A model generated the notes under the pieces. It was not told the origin of the DNA. It ran no database searches and was given only the letters and a program-made list of their open reading frames with translations. From positions 35,001 through 99,000 of the forward strand of contig CAUYUJ010022424.1 of the NCBI GenBank assembly GCA_963575745.1: a DNA stretch of 64,000 bases, given 5' to 3'. The stretch comes from Prorocentrum cordatum (Eukaryota; Sar; Dinophyceae; Prorocentrales; Prorocentraceae). The position numbers were made by a program, and so were the translations under genes. Shown here piece by piece: positions 1 through 11,477 of this stretch (positions are counted from its first letter, which is position 1; every line of letters begins with the position of its first letter).

Positions 1-339
1 GAATAGGAGGAGGCGAGAGGGGAGGGCGGATGGGGGGGGCAGGGACAGGACTCGAAGGACTCGAGGCTGAACACTCAGCACAGCAGGAAAGGGAGAGGGC
101 AGAGGGTCACGGGGAGGGGATGGGTGTGGTGGCACGAGGGCGCGGGAAGGGGAACGTGAGGGGGAACCGAGGGAGGCTGCAAAAGCAGGGTTACCAGCAT
201 CACAGGTTTGAGATCGTCAATTGTCGTATGGGTGCGCCGAAGAGGGGCGCCAGGAAGAGGGTGTTCACGCATCATGGTCCGAGGCGTGTGCGCGGAGGAG
301 ATGGGGCGCCAGGACACGTGCCGGAAGATGGAGGGGGCG
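1..339. other. Unassigned GC-rich sequence
   Basis: Purine-rich, GC-rich sequence with no recognisable coding signal on either strand. The open frames here are short, overlap each other and carry no family motif. It leads into dispersed repeat family A. Confidence 0.3.
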
Positions 340-565
340 CTGTGAAACCTGGAAGATATCATACGGCCCCGGCCCAGTAGTCCTCACCCCCCTTGTTCGA
401 CGCCTGGTGGTTTGCGGGTCATAACTCGGACATCTGGCGGCCGTTCGGGGCGATGCGGGCACCCTCGGAGCGCCCTCGGCGAGGCGCAGCTGCTGGAAAG
501 AAAGCCGACACTGGAAAACCGCCGAGAGCCGACAAAATCACCCGAAAACCTCGAACGTCTCCGAG
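340..565 (+). repeat. Dispersed repeat family A, copy 1
   Basis: This block recurs in the same orientation at about 12590-12835 and, shortened, at about 10866-11008. Shared landmarks are GAGGCGCAGCTGCTGGAA, CGCCGAGAGCCGAC with small variants, and AAAACCTCGA. The copies are clearly diverged from each other. No RNA polymerase III boxes, terminal repeats or coding capacity are obvious, so the class (SINE-like or a fragment of something larger) is unknown. Confidence 0.6.
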
Positions 566-1439
566 GTCCTGAAAGAGAGAGGGGGGCGAGGAACGCCGCG
601 CGCGGCCGCCACATTCTGAACGAGCCCGAGCCTGGCAGGGCCGGAGGCTCACGCGGAGGCACTGGTCAGCGGGCCCTCGGCCTGCGCGGGAAGGAAGGAG
701 CAGGAGAAGAAGGAAGGAGGGGAGGCAGAAGGACGAGAGGGTGGGGTGGAGAGAGGACAGAGGAAAGAGGAGAGAGGCAAGCTAAGCTAGGTGCGCTCGC
801 GCCTCATCTGACATCCTGCCCCTCCCTCCTATCCCTTGCGTGTCACAGCACACCTGCAAGGGGAGCTGCATGCACAGGAGGAGGAGGAGCAGGTGGTGGA
901 TGGGCAGGAGGTTGAGCGGAAGGACGAGGGGAAATGAAGGGGAACAACAATGATTAACCAATCAAATCAAAAAAATGGCCCGCGCCGCATGGAGCAAAAC
1001 ACCGATCCGAAAACGAGGCCCGCAATACCGGAAACAAACGGATTTCAAACAAAACGCAAGACAGGCGTATTTTTGAAATTCTGTGTAGAACACCACACGC
1101 GGACAAGGCCCGGGATCTTCCGGAAGGGAAAGAGGGTAGTTTTCAGATTCCCCAAATACTGTTTGCACTATTGGGGTTACATGGCTTAACCATATCGGGA
1201 CCAGGGGCGGCTTTTGCGGGAGTTGCCGCCCCTCGCCGTCCGTCGCCGCGGCTCGTCTCTGGACCACGGGCGGCCGTCGCTGTCCGCGCCACTCGTCGCC
1301 GCCGCCGCCGTCGCATCCTAAATGCGAGCTCGTACCATCCCAGCCGAACTGGTATCCGCCTTCCCCCCGCGCCTCTGCAACAAATACTATGAGCGCACGC
1401 GCTGATATAAACTCATAAGTTTTTAAGCATCCTTTGCAA
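566..1439. other. Unassigned sequence
   Basis: A GC-rich, purine-biased stretch followed by mixed sequence. Open frames of up to about 220 codons exist on the minus strand, but they have no motif and overlap frames on the other strand. I see no gene here. Confidence 0.3.
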
Positions 1440-1940
1440 AGAATGAAACACAGTGTACACGCGCGCGTCGTCGTGCGCGCATGCCGAAATCCTTCAAGAA
1501 CCGTTGGTTTCGTAAGGATGTCAAAATCGAAGGTCCATAAATATATGCAATAATGTAATATGAATTTTCCCTTGCTTACAAAAAATCTCGAAACACGGAT
1601 CCTCGACAAAAGGATCTTGTGCGCGCACATGCGAATTCTTAAGCAAACCAGAGATTTTGAATATTTTCAGATAATCATACCACACGGTATTTGCGCGCAC
1701 ACGTCGGAATCGTTTGAACGCCCTTGCGCGCGTGCCGTCGCGAGAATCCGTTTTTGCCCAAAAATGTTTTTTGAGAAAAACGCACGCGCGCGTCGTCGCG
1801 CGTTTGCTTAAATCCGCCAAACATCGTCGGTTCCGTAACGATTTCAAAACCGAGTGTCCCGAACATATAACACACATGGGTTCGCAACATCAGTGTTCAA
1901 AAAAACGCGCGCTCGCGCTCTTGCGAATTCTTGGGGAACC
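1440..1940. repeat. AT-richer block with two diverged internal copies
   Basis: Two blocks about 310 bp apart share a CGCGCGTCGTCGCGCG-like core followed by sequence resembling GGTTTCGTAAGGATTTCAAAA (about 1465-1535 and 1780-1860). The block is visibly richer in A/T than its surroundings. Related wording appears reversed near 28080-28160. I see no coding function. Confidence 0.4.
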
Positions 1941-2814
1941 ATGAAGCTCTCGTCATGTAAATGGGATTATGTCAAGGGGCCTCTCGCACCGAATGCCAGC
2001 ATCATTCGCGCGCCCTTTGCGCGCGTGCTGGGGGGGCACGATTCGTGTCAAGCAAGACCATACAGGCCACTCTCGCGCGTCGACCGCGCGCGCATGTCGA
2101 ACTCTTTCCAAAACCTTCATCGCCAACGCGAGGGCGCCGTCATCCTCGTCGGCATGATCAGCATCGGCGCCCGCACTGGCCGCGCCTATCGTCGTCAACA
2201 TGGCCGCCAACATCACCCCGATCATCATCGAGTTTACCGTTGTCGAAGTTGCCATGATACCACGTCCGCCCAAGTCGCCGACTCGCAGTGAAGTGCCCGC
2301 TGGGATGCGCCCAGCGGTCAGCGCCACCGTGGCCGCGTCGGTCGCGCCGAACTAGCTGGCCGCTGCGCGCGCCGCGCCACGTGCTGGAGCGCGCGGACTG
2401 CGCGTAGCAGCTGTCCGCGGCGGGGGTCGATTTGAGGGGCGGCTTCTGCGCTTAACGCTGAGCTCGGCGCGCGCAAGAAACACCCGTAGAAATAAACCGG
2501 CACGGTGCCGCACGCAGGGGCAGTGGCACAATGTGTACGCCCTCCTGGCCGAGGCCAGGAAGGCCTGTGCCCCATCCCAGGGCACAAGAGGGCCCCGGCC
2601 AGGCATGGTGGCGGCGTGTGGGGGTGGCGTTGCAGAAGGGAGGGAAACCGAAGCGAAGCTAAGCAAATGCGCGCTCCTCTGGTGCCGTGTTCATGAGGGC
2701 ATGGCGTGGAGGCCGGGGCCTCAAACATGTGAGACGTAGGCGGGCTCACATGATAACCACCACTCAGAGTTCTAGGCCGCCGATAACCACCGCATGGGAA
2801 ATAGGGTAGCAGGA
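1941..2814. other. Unassigned GC-rich sequence
   Basis: Both strands carry long open frames, a by-product of very high GC content. None shows a recognisable domain, and the predicted peptides are rich in Arg, Ala and Pro. Nothing is called. Confidence 0.3.
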
Positions 2815-3060
2815 ACAGAAGAAGAAACATCAGCATGAGCAGAAATGTTCGGAGGTCTGTGCGGAGTTCTCGGGTCGGCGCTGGACCGTCCAGAACCCCC
2901 TCCCCAGCGCGCGGGTTCGCGCGCGGGTTCGCGCCGGGGGCGGCGCCGGAGGCGGCGCCAGAGGCGAAGCCAGGGGGGTCCAGCACCGATCCGAAAAATC
3001 CGCGCGACCTCGTAAAGTTCATGTTCATGCTGACAGTTTTTGTTCGATCCATAACGACGC
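2815..3060. repeat. Foldback (inverted-repeat) element, copy 1
   Basis: A left arm around 2815-2880 (AGAAGAAACATCAGCATGAG, then TGTGCGGAGTTCTCGG) is roughly mirrored by a right arm at 2985-3050 (CCGAAAAATCCGCGCGA, then GTTCATGTTCATGCTGACAG). The centre is a GGCGCCGGAGGCGGCGCC-type GC core. The arms resemble those of the element at 11885-12240, which suggests a small non-autonomous foldback/MITE-like family. Terminal sequences and target duplications were not established. Confidence 0.4.
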
Positions 3061-3694
3061 CAAGAATATCTAGATCCACCGCCTGGGGAACAGATGTCCT
3101 GGGTCCACACGGGGCGGTCGATATGCATGTATAGATGGGCCCCGTTGGGGCCGAGTATGTCCAACCTCCACCGCTTCCCGAGGTCTAGGAACACCGGTCT
3201 CCCGAACGATGGAGGTGGACAGATCCCATCCCCGGATCCCGTGACGAGGGGAAGCCTGGCCGCGCAGGCGGAGGCCGATGGCGCCGGCCCGCAGCAGGGC
3301 CCCGCCGAAGGCCGCCCTCGCCAGCTCGGAGGCGTTCGCGCCGCTGGCCGCAGAGCTCCGCCGCCGGGACCAGTGCGGCTGGCGGAAGGGGTATCCTCGC
3401 GGGCGGGAGGGGGGAAGGGGCATCCTGGCGGAAGGGGTCTCCTGGCGGGAGGGGTCTCCTAGCGGGAGGGGGGAGGGAGGGCGGGAGGGGGGCCTCGGCC
3501 TGCGCCCGGGAGGGCGGGTGGTTATGCCTACCAGACCACCCCAACCTTGCCCAAAGACCCGCATTTGACCAGAACTTCGGGTTTGGGGGGGGGGGGTACG
3601 GGTCCCATGTGTTTTTTTTCCACGTTTCCCGACCCCCCCCCCCAACTGGGGCAAATTGAGGCCTTCGGGTTGGGTTGTGGTGGTTTGGTGGGTG
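3061..3694. other. GC-rich sequence with short purine minisatellite
   Basis: About 3375-3495 contains an imperfect short tandem array around GGCGGAAGGGGTCTCCT, followed by poly-G and poly-C tracts near 3585-3650. No gene is recognised. Confidence 0.35.
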
Positions 3695-3820
3695 GTGAAC
3701 GACGTCGGGGTGGAGAAACGCGGGCTCCGAGTCGAGCTGCACGGCCAGTGCATCGGCGCTGTGGCGCAATCGTCCGACCACGCCAATCGGGGTACTGGCA
3801 AGACTGGGATTGGTGCGGCC
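3695..3820 (+). repeat. Dispersed repeat family B, copy 1
   Basis: The segment (landmarks GGGCTCCGAGTCGAGCTGCA and GTGGCGCAATCGTCCGACCA) recurs at about 12240-12365 in the same orientation with scattered differences. A short piece, GGGCTCCGAGTC, recurs at 11875-11890 beside another CATCGACGACGT motif. It is a dispersed repeat of unknown class. Confidence 0.6.
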
Positions 3821-3984
3821 TCGTTTCATGGGGGGGGGGGGTGGGGGGGCTTCGGCAGCGTGGCGGCAACTCGGGGGCAGCGGCGGCTGCAGACGGCGCG
3901 CAGGCACGTCCGGCCGCGCGCCTGGCGCGAAACTTCACGGCCAAACACCCGGGGGGCCAGCGCCTGGACCAGGGGGAACAATCA

Positions 3985-3992
<8 letters not shown>

Positions 3993-4017
<25 letters not shown>

Positions 4018-4070
4018 GAGGAGGAGGAGGAGGAGGAGGAGGAGGAGGAGGAGGAGGAGGAGGAGGAGGA
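3993..4070 (+). repeat. (GGA)n microsatellite
   Basis: A near-perfect run of GGA units that directly abuts the start of the 82-bp tandem family module. Reading frames through it give poly-Glu, poly-Gly or poly-Arg and are not genes. Confidence 0.95.
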
Positions 4071-5565
4071 CCAGTGGAAACCCAAGAGTCATCAACGATG
4101 TTGGAATTAACCCTCCCTCCAGGCTCCATATTCATAGGCCCGGTTCATTTCCATTGAGGGAACTGCCTCGTTGTAAGACAAGCGTTTGAAGATCCTGAAG
4201 CGTGCCAAAACATTGTTCTCGGGATCTCAACGCCACGTATCAGTCTGATTGCTGCGTCTTGACGATCCGGAATCGTGCCAGAACGCCGTGCTTGGGACTT
4301 CGACACAGCGAGTCTACATAAATGCTGCGGCCGCATAATCCTGCATTCTTCCAAAACACAGTTTCTGGTACGTTGATCATGGGAGCCAGTGAAACTCTTG
4401 CGAATGTTAAACAAACGAATGTGCGCGTCGCTAAGGCCAGAGCCACAGTTTGAAAAGAAACAGCCCTCAATCCGTGAAGCTCTTGCAAATTGTTAAAACG
4501 AATGTGCGCGGTGCTAAAATGAGAACCACATGTTGATAACGACCAGCCCTCAATCCGTGAAACGCTTGCAAATGTTTGAACCGAATGCGCGCGGCGCTAA
4601 AGCGAGAGCCACGTTTTGAAAACGACACGCTTTCGATCCGTGGAAATCTAGCATGTGCATAACGAATGTGCGCGGCGCTCAAGCGAGAGCCACATGTTGG
4701 AAACGACCCGCCCTCGATCCGTGAAACTCTTGCAAATGCGGCGCTAAGGCGAGAGCCACATTTTGAAAAGGAACCCTCAATGCGTGAAAATCTCAAAAAT
4801 GCTTAAAGCGAATGTACGCGGCGCTAAGGCGAGAGCCAAATTTTGAAAACCACCCGCCCTCCATCTGTGAAACTGTTGTCACTTTTGGAGCTTCAGAATC
4901 ATAAATGGTGTGGAAGTCTCAAGCGAAGCGCCCGGCCCGCCCTAAAAACAGGCCTCGGGGTAAGACAGGGAGGACGAGGAGGACCAGCGTAAAACCAAGA
5001 GTCATCAACGATGTTGGAACTAACTATCCCTCCAAGCTCCCTCTTCGTAGGCCCCCACATCTTCGTAGGCTCGTTGAAACTGCCTCGTTGGAAGACAACC
5101 GTTTGAAGATCCTGAAGCGTGCCAAAACATCTTTCTCGGGATTTCAACTCCACGTGTCAACCTGATTGCTGCGTTTTGACGATCCGGAATCGTGCCAGAA
5201 CGCCATTCTGGGACTTCAACACCACGAATCAACATAACTGCTGCATTCGCATAATCCTGAATCCTTCCAGAACACCACTTCTGGTACGTTTATCATGGGA
5301 AACCGTGACGCTCTTGCAAATGTTTGAAACGAATGTGCGCGGCGCTAAGGCGAGAGCCACATTTTGAAAAGGAACCGCTCTGAATGCGTGAAACTCTCGC
5401 AAATCTTTAGAACGAATGTGCCCGGCGCTAAGGCGAGAGCCACATGTTGAAAACCACCCGCCCTCCATCTGTGAAACTGTTATCACTTTTGGAGTTTCAG
5501 AATCATAAATGGTGTGGAAGTCTCAAGCGAAACGCCCGGCCCGCCCAAAAAACTTGCCTCGGGGT
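4071..5565 (+). repeat. 82-bp tandem family with duplicated flanking module
   Basis: A leader containing GAGTCATCAACGATGTTGGA occurs at about 4085 and again at about 5000. Each is followed by a segment with TTTGAAGATCCTGAAGCGTG and then by tandem units marked by GTGAAACTCTTGCAAATG, CGGCGCTAAGGCGAGAGCCA and CCTCAATCCGTGAA. Unit starts at about 4389, 4476, 4557, 4640 and 4721 give a period of about 82 bp. The first module has about six units and the second about three. A reverse-complement copy lies at 58500-59120. No coding capacity is seen. Confidence 0.75.
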
Positions 5566-5632
5566 GCGACAGGGAGAGTGATCTACAAGGAGAAGGAATG
5601 GGGGAGGAGGAGTAGGAGGAGGATGAGAAGGA

Positions 5633-5675
5633 ATGGAGGAGGAGGAGGAGGAGGAGGAGGAGGAGGAGGAGGAGG
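5633..5675 (+). repeat. (GGA)n microsatellite
   Basis: Short GGA run immediately downstream of the second 82-bp module, similar to the GGA run preceding the first. Confidence 0.85.
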
Positions 5676-6989
5676 GGGCACACCTCGAGCGGCGCGACGC
5701 CAGCTGGCGCGGCGCACGTCGCCGCCACTTTAAGTTGATGTCGACGCTGGCATCGCCGCGGCGCTGGCGCCGGCTGCTGACTCGGGGATGGAGGATGGGG
5801 GTCGGCGTGGACCTGGGCACTGCGCCTGCTGCTACGGTGATGTCGGCTGCTGACCTGGGGTGGAGATGGAGGGAGGAGGTGAGGGAAGACGACAGCGCAG
5901 GCGAGCACGAGGAGAGTGGGCCCTGGACCTCCAGCCCGCTTCCACGAAACCTGCTGCGTGCGGTATTAAGTCGTGCGCGAAACCCTTCGAAACGGATGAG
6001 ATCCACATGCGTTTCTGGGGCAGCCGGCATCGCTACAGATGGTTGCGCTTGGGCTGCGTGTCTGCGAAGGCGACCCCCGACGACGACACCTGGCCTGTGG
6101 CTCATTGTGCCCAGGATGTCCGTGTACGGGTGGCGCGCACGGCGTTGGCTTCAGCGGCCGCCACCCGCGGCAGCGACGCTGGCGACCCTGAGCCCGACGC
6201 GCCAGGGTACGGGCATGGCATCGACCCAGCGACGCACCCGTCGTAGGACGAGACGGCCCACCCTGACCGGTCTTGGTGGCGACGCTTGGCCAAGCAGTCT
6301 GCCCTGCGCGCGGGTGTCTACACGTTCTTGCCAGCGCCTGACAGGTTCCGAGGGGCAGCGACGCACGCGTAGCGCAGGGCGCTGGAAGTTCCGGAAGAGG
6401 CAGACCACCGCTGAAAGGCCACAGCTGAATGGAAGATGCCGCCCTGTTATTCGACATGGTACTGTTCGCTCGGCCCCGAGTTGTGGGGCCCACGACGTGC
6501 GCCAAGCTCTGTATGCCGTATGCCCGCCCGCCTGCCTTGCACCGCCAACACTGGCATCCCGCCTGCGCCTTCGTCGTCGCCTGCTTGCTCCTTCTTCCTT
6601 GCTTCCTCCGTATGGCCGGGCAGCGCTGACTGCTGGGAACATGCGGCGCCTCCCCCCCCCCCTGCGCGCCGAGGACGAACGATGCAAGGACACACGGGCA
6701 AACCTGATGAAGCACACCAGCCCCCTTCTGTGGGCTCGGCTGCAGGCACAGAAAGGATCCTTCCTGGCGCCGATCCTTGCTCCCGGAAGGCGGCCGCGAA
6801 GTCTTCGGCGGGGAACTCGCGCGCCTCGAACGCGCGGGCCAGCGGGTGGCAGAAGCCGGGGTGCGCCGAAGAGGGGGACCAGGAAGAGAGGGGATAGCAC
6901 ATCTTGGCCCAACTCACGCGCGCGGGCGAGGGGTGGGGCCAGGGAGCGTGTTGAAAGAAGAAGCGGAGCAAGCATTGTCCTGGCGAATG
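5676..6989. other. Unassigned GC-rich sequence
   Basis: A plus-strand frame stays open for hundreds of codons here, but the peptide has no domain and opens in the GGA run. A minus-strand stretch at about 6720-6880 gives a more protein-like peptide (including AEDFAAAFREQGSAPGRIL) and could be an exon remnant. I cannot support a gene. Confidence 0.25.
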
Positions 6990-8160
6990 GCCCAACCATA
7001 TGCAGTTGTGAATACCGCGTTGTGGTTGCCGCTTTCGGTGGAGCTCCCTGTGAGGACACGAACCGCGTGAGGGGTGTGTCGTAATAGTGGTGGTGGGGAG
7101 CGCAGCGGACCTGTGCCATTGGGGCTTTGGGTGGAGCTCCCCATGGGGTCACGAAACGTGTGAGAGGTGTTCCGGAATGGGCCTGGGGTCCGCATGCGCG
7201 AACGTTGCCAATGAAGCCTTCGGTGCACGCGGCCACGGCCACTGGAGCCCTCAATGTAGCTCCCTATGGGGCCACGAAGCGCTGCTGTACAGGGTGGTGG
7301 GGGGAACATGCGGCCGCAGCCACTGGGGCCTTCGGTGGAGCTCCCTATGGGGTTACAAAACGCTGTATTAGATGGGGGAGACGCGGAGGGGCCCTCCCAC
7401 TGGGGCCTTCCTTGGAACTCCATCTGGGCTCACGTAGCGTCTGAGGGGCGTGCTGAAATGGGGCGGGGAGACGCATGTGAGCCATCCCACTGGGGCCTTC
7501 GTTTGAGCTCCCTATGGGGCCACGAAGCCGTGTGAGGGGTGTGCCGACAAGAAGCGGGGAGACGCATGTGGACCTTCCCACTGGGGCCTTCGGTGGAGCT
7601 CCCTATGGGGCCACGAAACGCGTGAGGAGCGTGCCGAAATTTGGCGGGGAGACGCATGCAGGCCCTGCCACGGGGGCATTCGGTGGAGCTTCCTATGGGC
7701 CCACGAAACGTGTGAGGGGTGTGCCGAAATGATGTGGTGAGACGCATGTGAGGCGGGGAGACGCATGTAGACCTTCCCACTGGGGCCTTCGGTGGAGCTC
7801 CTCATTGGACCCAGACAAGCGTGAGGGGCGTGCTGGAATGGAGCGGGAGACAGATGTAGGCGCTGCCACTGGGGCCTTCGTTTGAGCTCCCTATGGGGCC
7901 ACGAAACCGTGTTAGGGGTGAGCCGAAATGGTGTGGGGAGACGCATGTGGGCCCTCCCACTGGGGCCTTCAGTGGAGCTCCCTATGGGGGCACAAAACGT
8001 GTTAGGGGTGAGCCGAAATGGGGCCGGGAGACGCACGTGGACCCTCCCATTGGGGCCTTCGGTGGAGCTCCCTGTGGGGACGTGAAGCGTGCGAGGGGTG
8101 TGTTGGAATGGGCGGGGAGACGCATGAGGACCCTGCCACTGGAGCCTTCGGTGGAGCTCT
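6990..8160 (+). repeat. 90-bp tandem array
   Basis: About twelve diverged units marked by CACTGGGGCCTTCGGTGGAG, CTCCCTATGGGGCCACGAA and GGGGAGACGCATGTG. Adjacent units at about 7488 and 7580 are 92 bp apart. The period is close to a multiple of three, so several frames remain open and give repetitive peptides; that is a by-product, not evidence of a gene. The same family reappears as a fragment at about 10620-10680 and reversed at about 61070-61300. Confidence 0.8.
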
Positions 8161-8205
8161 CTCTCGCCCTCTGTCTCTCTCTGTCTGTCTCTATCTCTGT
8201 CTCTG

Positions 8206-8241
<36 letters not shown>

Positions 8242-8245
8242 TAAA
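8157..8245 (+). repeat. (CT)n / (CTGTCT)n microsatellite
   Basis: Dinucleotide and hexanucleotide CT-rich repeat lying directly upstream of composite repeat copy 1. Confidence 0.9.
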
Positions 8246-8615
8246 TCGGAGGTGAGGGGGTGAGATCGAAGTGGAACGGAGAGCCCCCCTACCGGGAAAT
8301 CGGTTTCGGTTTCGTGTTCGTCCGTGCCGTGCGGGCGATGCGAAGCTGCGTGGGCGGGCGAAAAAAAGTCTCCTGTGGCTGAGGCGCGGCCAGACCAAAT
8401 GATTCCCTTCCGGGCGGCCTGTGGCCCGCGGTGTCCCGCCGGTGTCCCGCTGGTGTTCTGTGTGGCTGAGGCGCGGCCGGACCAAATGATTCCCTTCCGG
8501 GCGGCCGGTGGCCCGCGGTGTCCCGCCGGTGTCCCGCGGTGTCCCGCGGTGTCCCGCGGTGTCCCGCGGTGTCCCGCCGGTGTCCTGCGGTGTCCCGCGA
8601 GGATGATGATGATGA

Positions 8616-8662
<47 letters not shown>

Positions 8663-8803
8663 GATGATGATGATGATGATGATGGTGTCCCGATGAAGAT
8701 GATGATGTTGATGATGGTGTCGATGATGATGATAGTGTCCCGATGATGAGGATGATGATGCTCATGATGATTATGTTGATGATGATGACGATGATGGTGT
8801 CCC

Positions 8804-8852
<49 letters not shown>

Positions 8853-9757
8853 CCGATGATGTTGGTGATGATGATGTTGATGGAAATGGTGTCCCGGCGA
8901 TAATGATGTTGATGATGATGATGTTGATGATTATGGTGTCCCGATGATGATGCTGATGATGATGATGGTGATGATGATGATGATGATGCTGATGGTGTCC
9001 CGATGATGATAATAATGATAATGACGATGTTGATGATGATGTTGCTCATGATGATGATGGTGCCCCAATGATGATGATGTTGTTGATGATGATGATGTCG
9101 ATGATGATGATGCGATGATCATGATGATGATGGTGTCCCGAGGATGATGACGATGTTGATGATAATGTTGATGATGAGAACGATGGTGATCATGATGGTG
9201 TCCCGATTATGATGATGATTCTGATGATGCTGCTGATGATGATGACGATGACTGTGTCCCGATGATGATGATGATGTTGATGATGACGATGACGTGATGA
9301 TGGTGATGATGATGATGATGTTGTCCCGATGATGATGCTGACGTTGATGATGATGATGTTTATGATGCTGATGATGATGATGATGATGATGATGACGGCG
9401 CCCTCATGATGATGACGATGTTGGTGATGATGTTGATGTTGATGATGTTGATGATGATGATGACGTTGATTGTGAGAGCGATTGTGATATCGATAGTGAG
9501 ATCGATATTGAGACCGAATGTGAGATCGATTGTGTGATCGATTGTGAGATCGATTGTGAGATCAATTGTGAGATCGATCGAATGAGATAGATCGAGTGAG
9601 ATCGATTGTGAGATCGATCGAGTGAGATCGATCGAGCGAGACCGATAGTGAGATCGATACTGAGATCGATAGTGAGAACGATCGAGTGAGACGTTGGTTC
9701 CCCCCCCCCCGAACCTCCTTATCACCCGAAGGGTGGTCGTATAGGTATTTCTATATG
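8246..9757 (+). repeat. Composite repeat, copy 1 (head - GTGTCCC - GAT - GATC array - tail)
   Basis: The head starts TCGGAGGTGAGGGGGTGAGA and includes GGGAAATCGGTTTCGGTTTC and GTGGCTGAGGCGCGGC (the last duplicated). It passes into a GGTGTCCCGC minisatellite, then a long imperfect (GAT)n array punctuated by GGTGTCCCGATGATG (8600-9470), then a 12-bp GAGATCGATAGT array (9470-9690). The tail is GAACCTCCTTATCACCCGAA followed by GGGTGGTCGTATAGGTAT. The same order of modules is seen in copies 2 and 3, so this behaves as one unit. No ORF of known family is present. Confidence 0.8.
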
Positions 9758-10622
9758 TCGGAGGTTGGGGGGTGAGATCGAAGTGGAACGGAGAGGCCCC
9801 CTACTGGGAAATCGATTTCGGGTTCGTGTTCGTGCCGTGCGTGCGGGCGAGGCGAAGCTGCGTGGGCGGGGGAGAGGAAATTCTCCTGTGGCTGGGCCGC
9901 GGCTGGACCAAAAGGTTCTCCGCCCGGCAACCGGTGGCGCGCGGAGTCCCGCCGGTGTCCCGCTGGTGTCCCGCTGGTGTCCTGTCGGTGTCCCGTCGTT
10001 GTCCCGTGGTGTCCCGTGGTGAGATCGACAGTGAGATCGATAGTGAGATCGATAGTGAGATCGATAATGAGAGCAATGGTGAGATCGATAGTGATATCTA
10101 TAGTGAGAGATCGATAGTGAGATCTATAGTGAGATCGATCGTGATATCGATAGTGAGATCGATCGAGTGGGATCGATAGCGAGATCGATACAGGAATCGA
10201 TAGTGAGATGAATAGTGAGATCGAAAACGAGATCGGCAGTGAGATCGATAGCGAGATCGACAGTGGGATCGATAGTGGGATGGATAGTGAGATCGACAGT
10301 GAGATCGATTGTGTCCCGTCGGTGTCCCATCGGAGTCCAGTCGGTGTCCCGTGGTTTCACGTGCTCAGATCGGTAGTGATATCGATAATGATATCGATAG
10401 TTAGATCGATGAGACCGATAGTGAGAACGATAGTAAGATCGATAGGATGATCGAGACTGAGATCGACTGTCAGATCAATAGTGAGATCGATATTGAGGCT
10501 CTTAACACCAAGGCTCTTAACACCAAGGCTCTTAACACCAAGGCTCTCAAGACCATTGCTGGCCCCCTCCCCCCCAACATCCTTATCACCCGCAGGGTGG
10601 TCGTATCGGAAGTACATAAACA
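9758..10622 (+). repeat. Composite repeat, copy 2 (lacks the GAT array)
   Basis: Starts at TCGGAGGTTGGGGGGTGAGA directly after the tail of copy 1. It has the same head and GTGTCCCG units but passes straight into the 12-bp GAGATCGATAGT array (10020-10490), without the long (GAT)n block. About 10498-10550 contains a CTTAACACCAAGG tandem repeat. The tail is CATCCTTATCACCCGCAGGG followed by TGGTCGTAT. Confidence 0.8.
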
Positions 10623-10865
10623 CCTGGGGCCACGAAGCGTGTGCGGGGCGTGCCGAAACAGAAGCATGCGGAGGGCATATGCAAGGGATGAGAGGAAGGC
10701 GAGGAGGAGGAGGGAGGAGGAGAGGAGCGGAAGGAAGAAGGAGTGAGGAACGCGGAGCGCTCTCTCTTCAAGACGAGGACCCAACACCACAGGAGGGTTG
10801 AGAAACGTATTAGGCTTAACGGCCCCAGGCCCCAGCCATGCTATACAACCCCACCAAACCCCACG
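10623..10865 (+). repeat. Fragment of the 90-bp family and purine-rich sequence
   Basis: Begins with CACCTGGGGCCACGAAGCGT and continues with GCGGGGCGTGCCGAAACAGA, matching pieces of the 90-bp unit seen at 6990-8160. The remainder is purine-rich without a recognisable feature. Confidence 0.5.
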
Positions 10866-11008
10866 CCTCTTCGACGCCTAGTGGCTTTCGGGTCGTAGCT
10901 CGGGCCTCCAGCGGGAGGCGCAGCTGCTGGAAGGCACCCCGAGGCTGAAGACCGCCCAGAGCCGACGAGGACGCCCGGAAACCTCGAGCGTCGAAGGCAC
11001 CCGAGCCC
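10866..11008 (+). repeat. Dispersed repeat family A, copy 2 (short)
   Basis: Shares TTCGACGCCTAGTGG, GGAGGCGCAGCTGCTGGAAG and CGGAAACCTCGAGCGTC with the copies at 340-565 and 12590-12835, but lacks an internal segment. An adjacent minus-strand peptide at 11030-11200 (including WALASLEFENALFVRRDV) looks protein-like but has no recognised family. Confidence 0.55.
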
Positions 11009-11403
11009 GCACACCCCCCTCGTGGGCGCCCCCGGGAAGTACCCGAGAGCCCACTTGTGGGTGCTGTCGCTGCGGAAGACCCACGGGAAGAATGCCTCGG
11101 CGACGTCGCGCCGCACGAACAGGGCGTTCTCGAACTCCAGGGACGCCAGCGCCCAGGTGCGGTGCCCGGACCCCTGCCTCGGGTGCGCCCGAAAGCGGGG
11201 CCAGGGGGAGGGGGTCACCGTGCGGCTGGATCATGAGGAGGCCCGGTAAGGGTGCGATGCCTTTGGACGCCCAGACTGGGGCCGAAATTGAAGCCGACGG
11301 TCCGGGGCGAGGGCTCGGATGGGCCGAGAGGCAAGGATACAAGGGCCTTGGGGAGTACCCTTGGAAAGATGATCATCCTTATGAAGCGGTTTGACTGTAG
11401 CGT

Positions 11404-11450
11404 TAGGTCGGGCATGTCCCCCTACAGGCGGATTTTGGAAGAAAAAAGAA
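11404..11450 (+). repeat. Short dispersed repeat (GTCGGGCATGTCCCCC motif)
   Basis: GGTCGGGCATGTCCCCCTAC followed by AGGCGGATTT recurs almost exactly at 15900-15930, inside the predicted intron of the FkbM-like gene. A weaker version (CCTACAGGGGGATTCGGGGC) is at about 60825-60850. Each is followed by an A-rich GAAAAA tract. Confidence 0.6.
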
Positions 11451-11477
11451 ATAGTGAAAACATATTCGAACATGGTC

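Noticed and set aside
5633-7084. 483-codon plus-strand frame
   Set aside because: It begins in a GGA microsatellite, is Arg/Pro/Ala-rich without domains, and overlaps equally long frames on the other strand.
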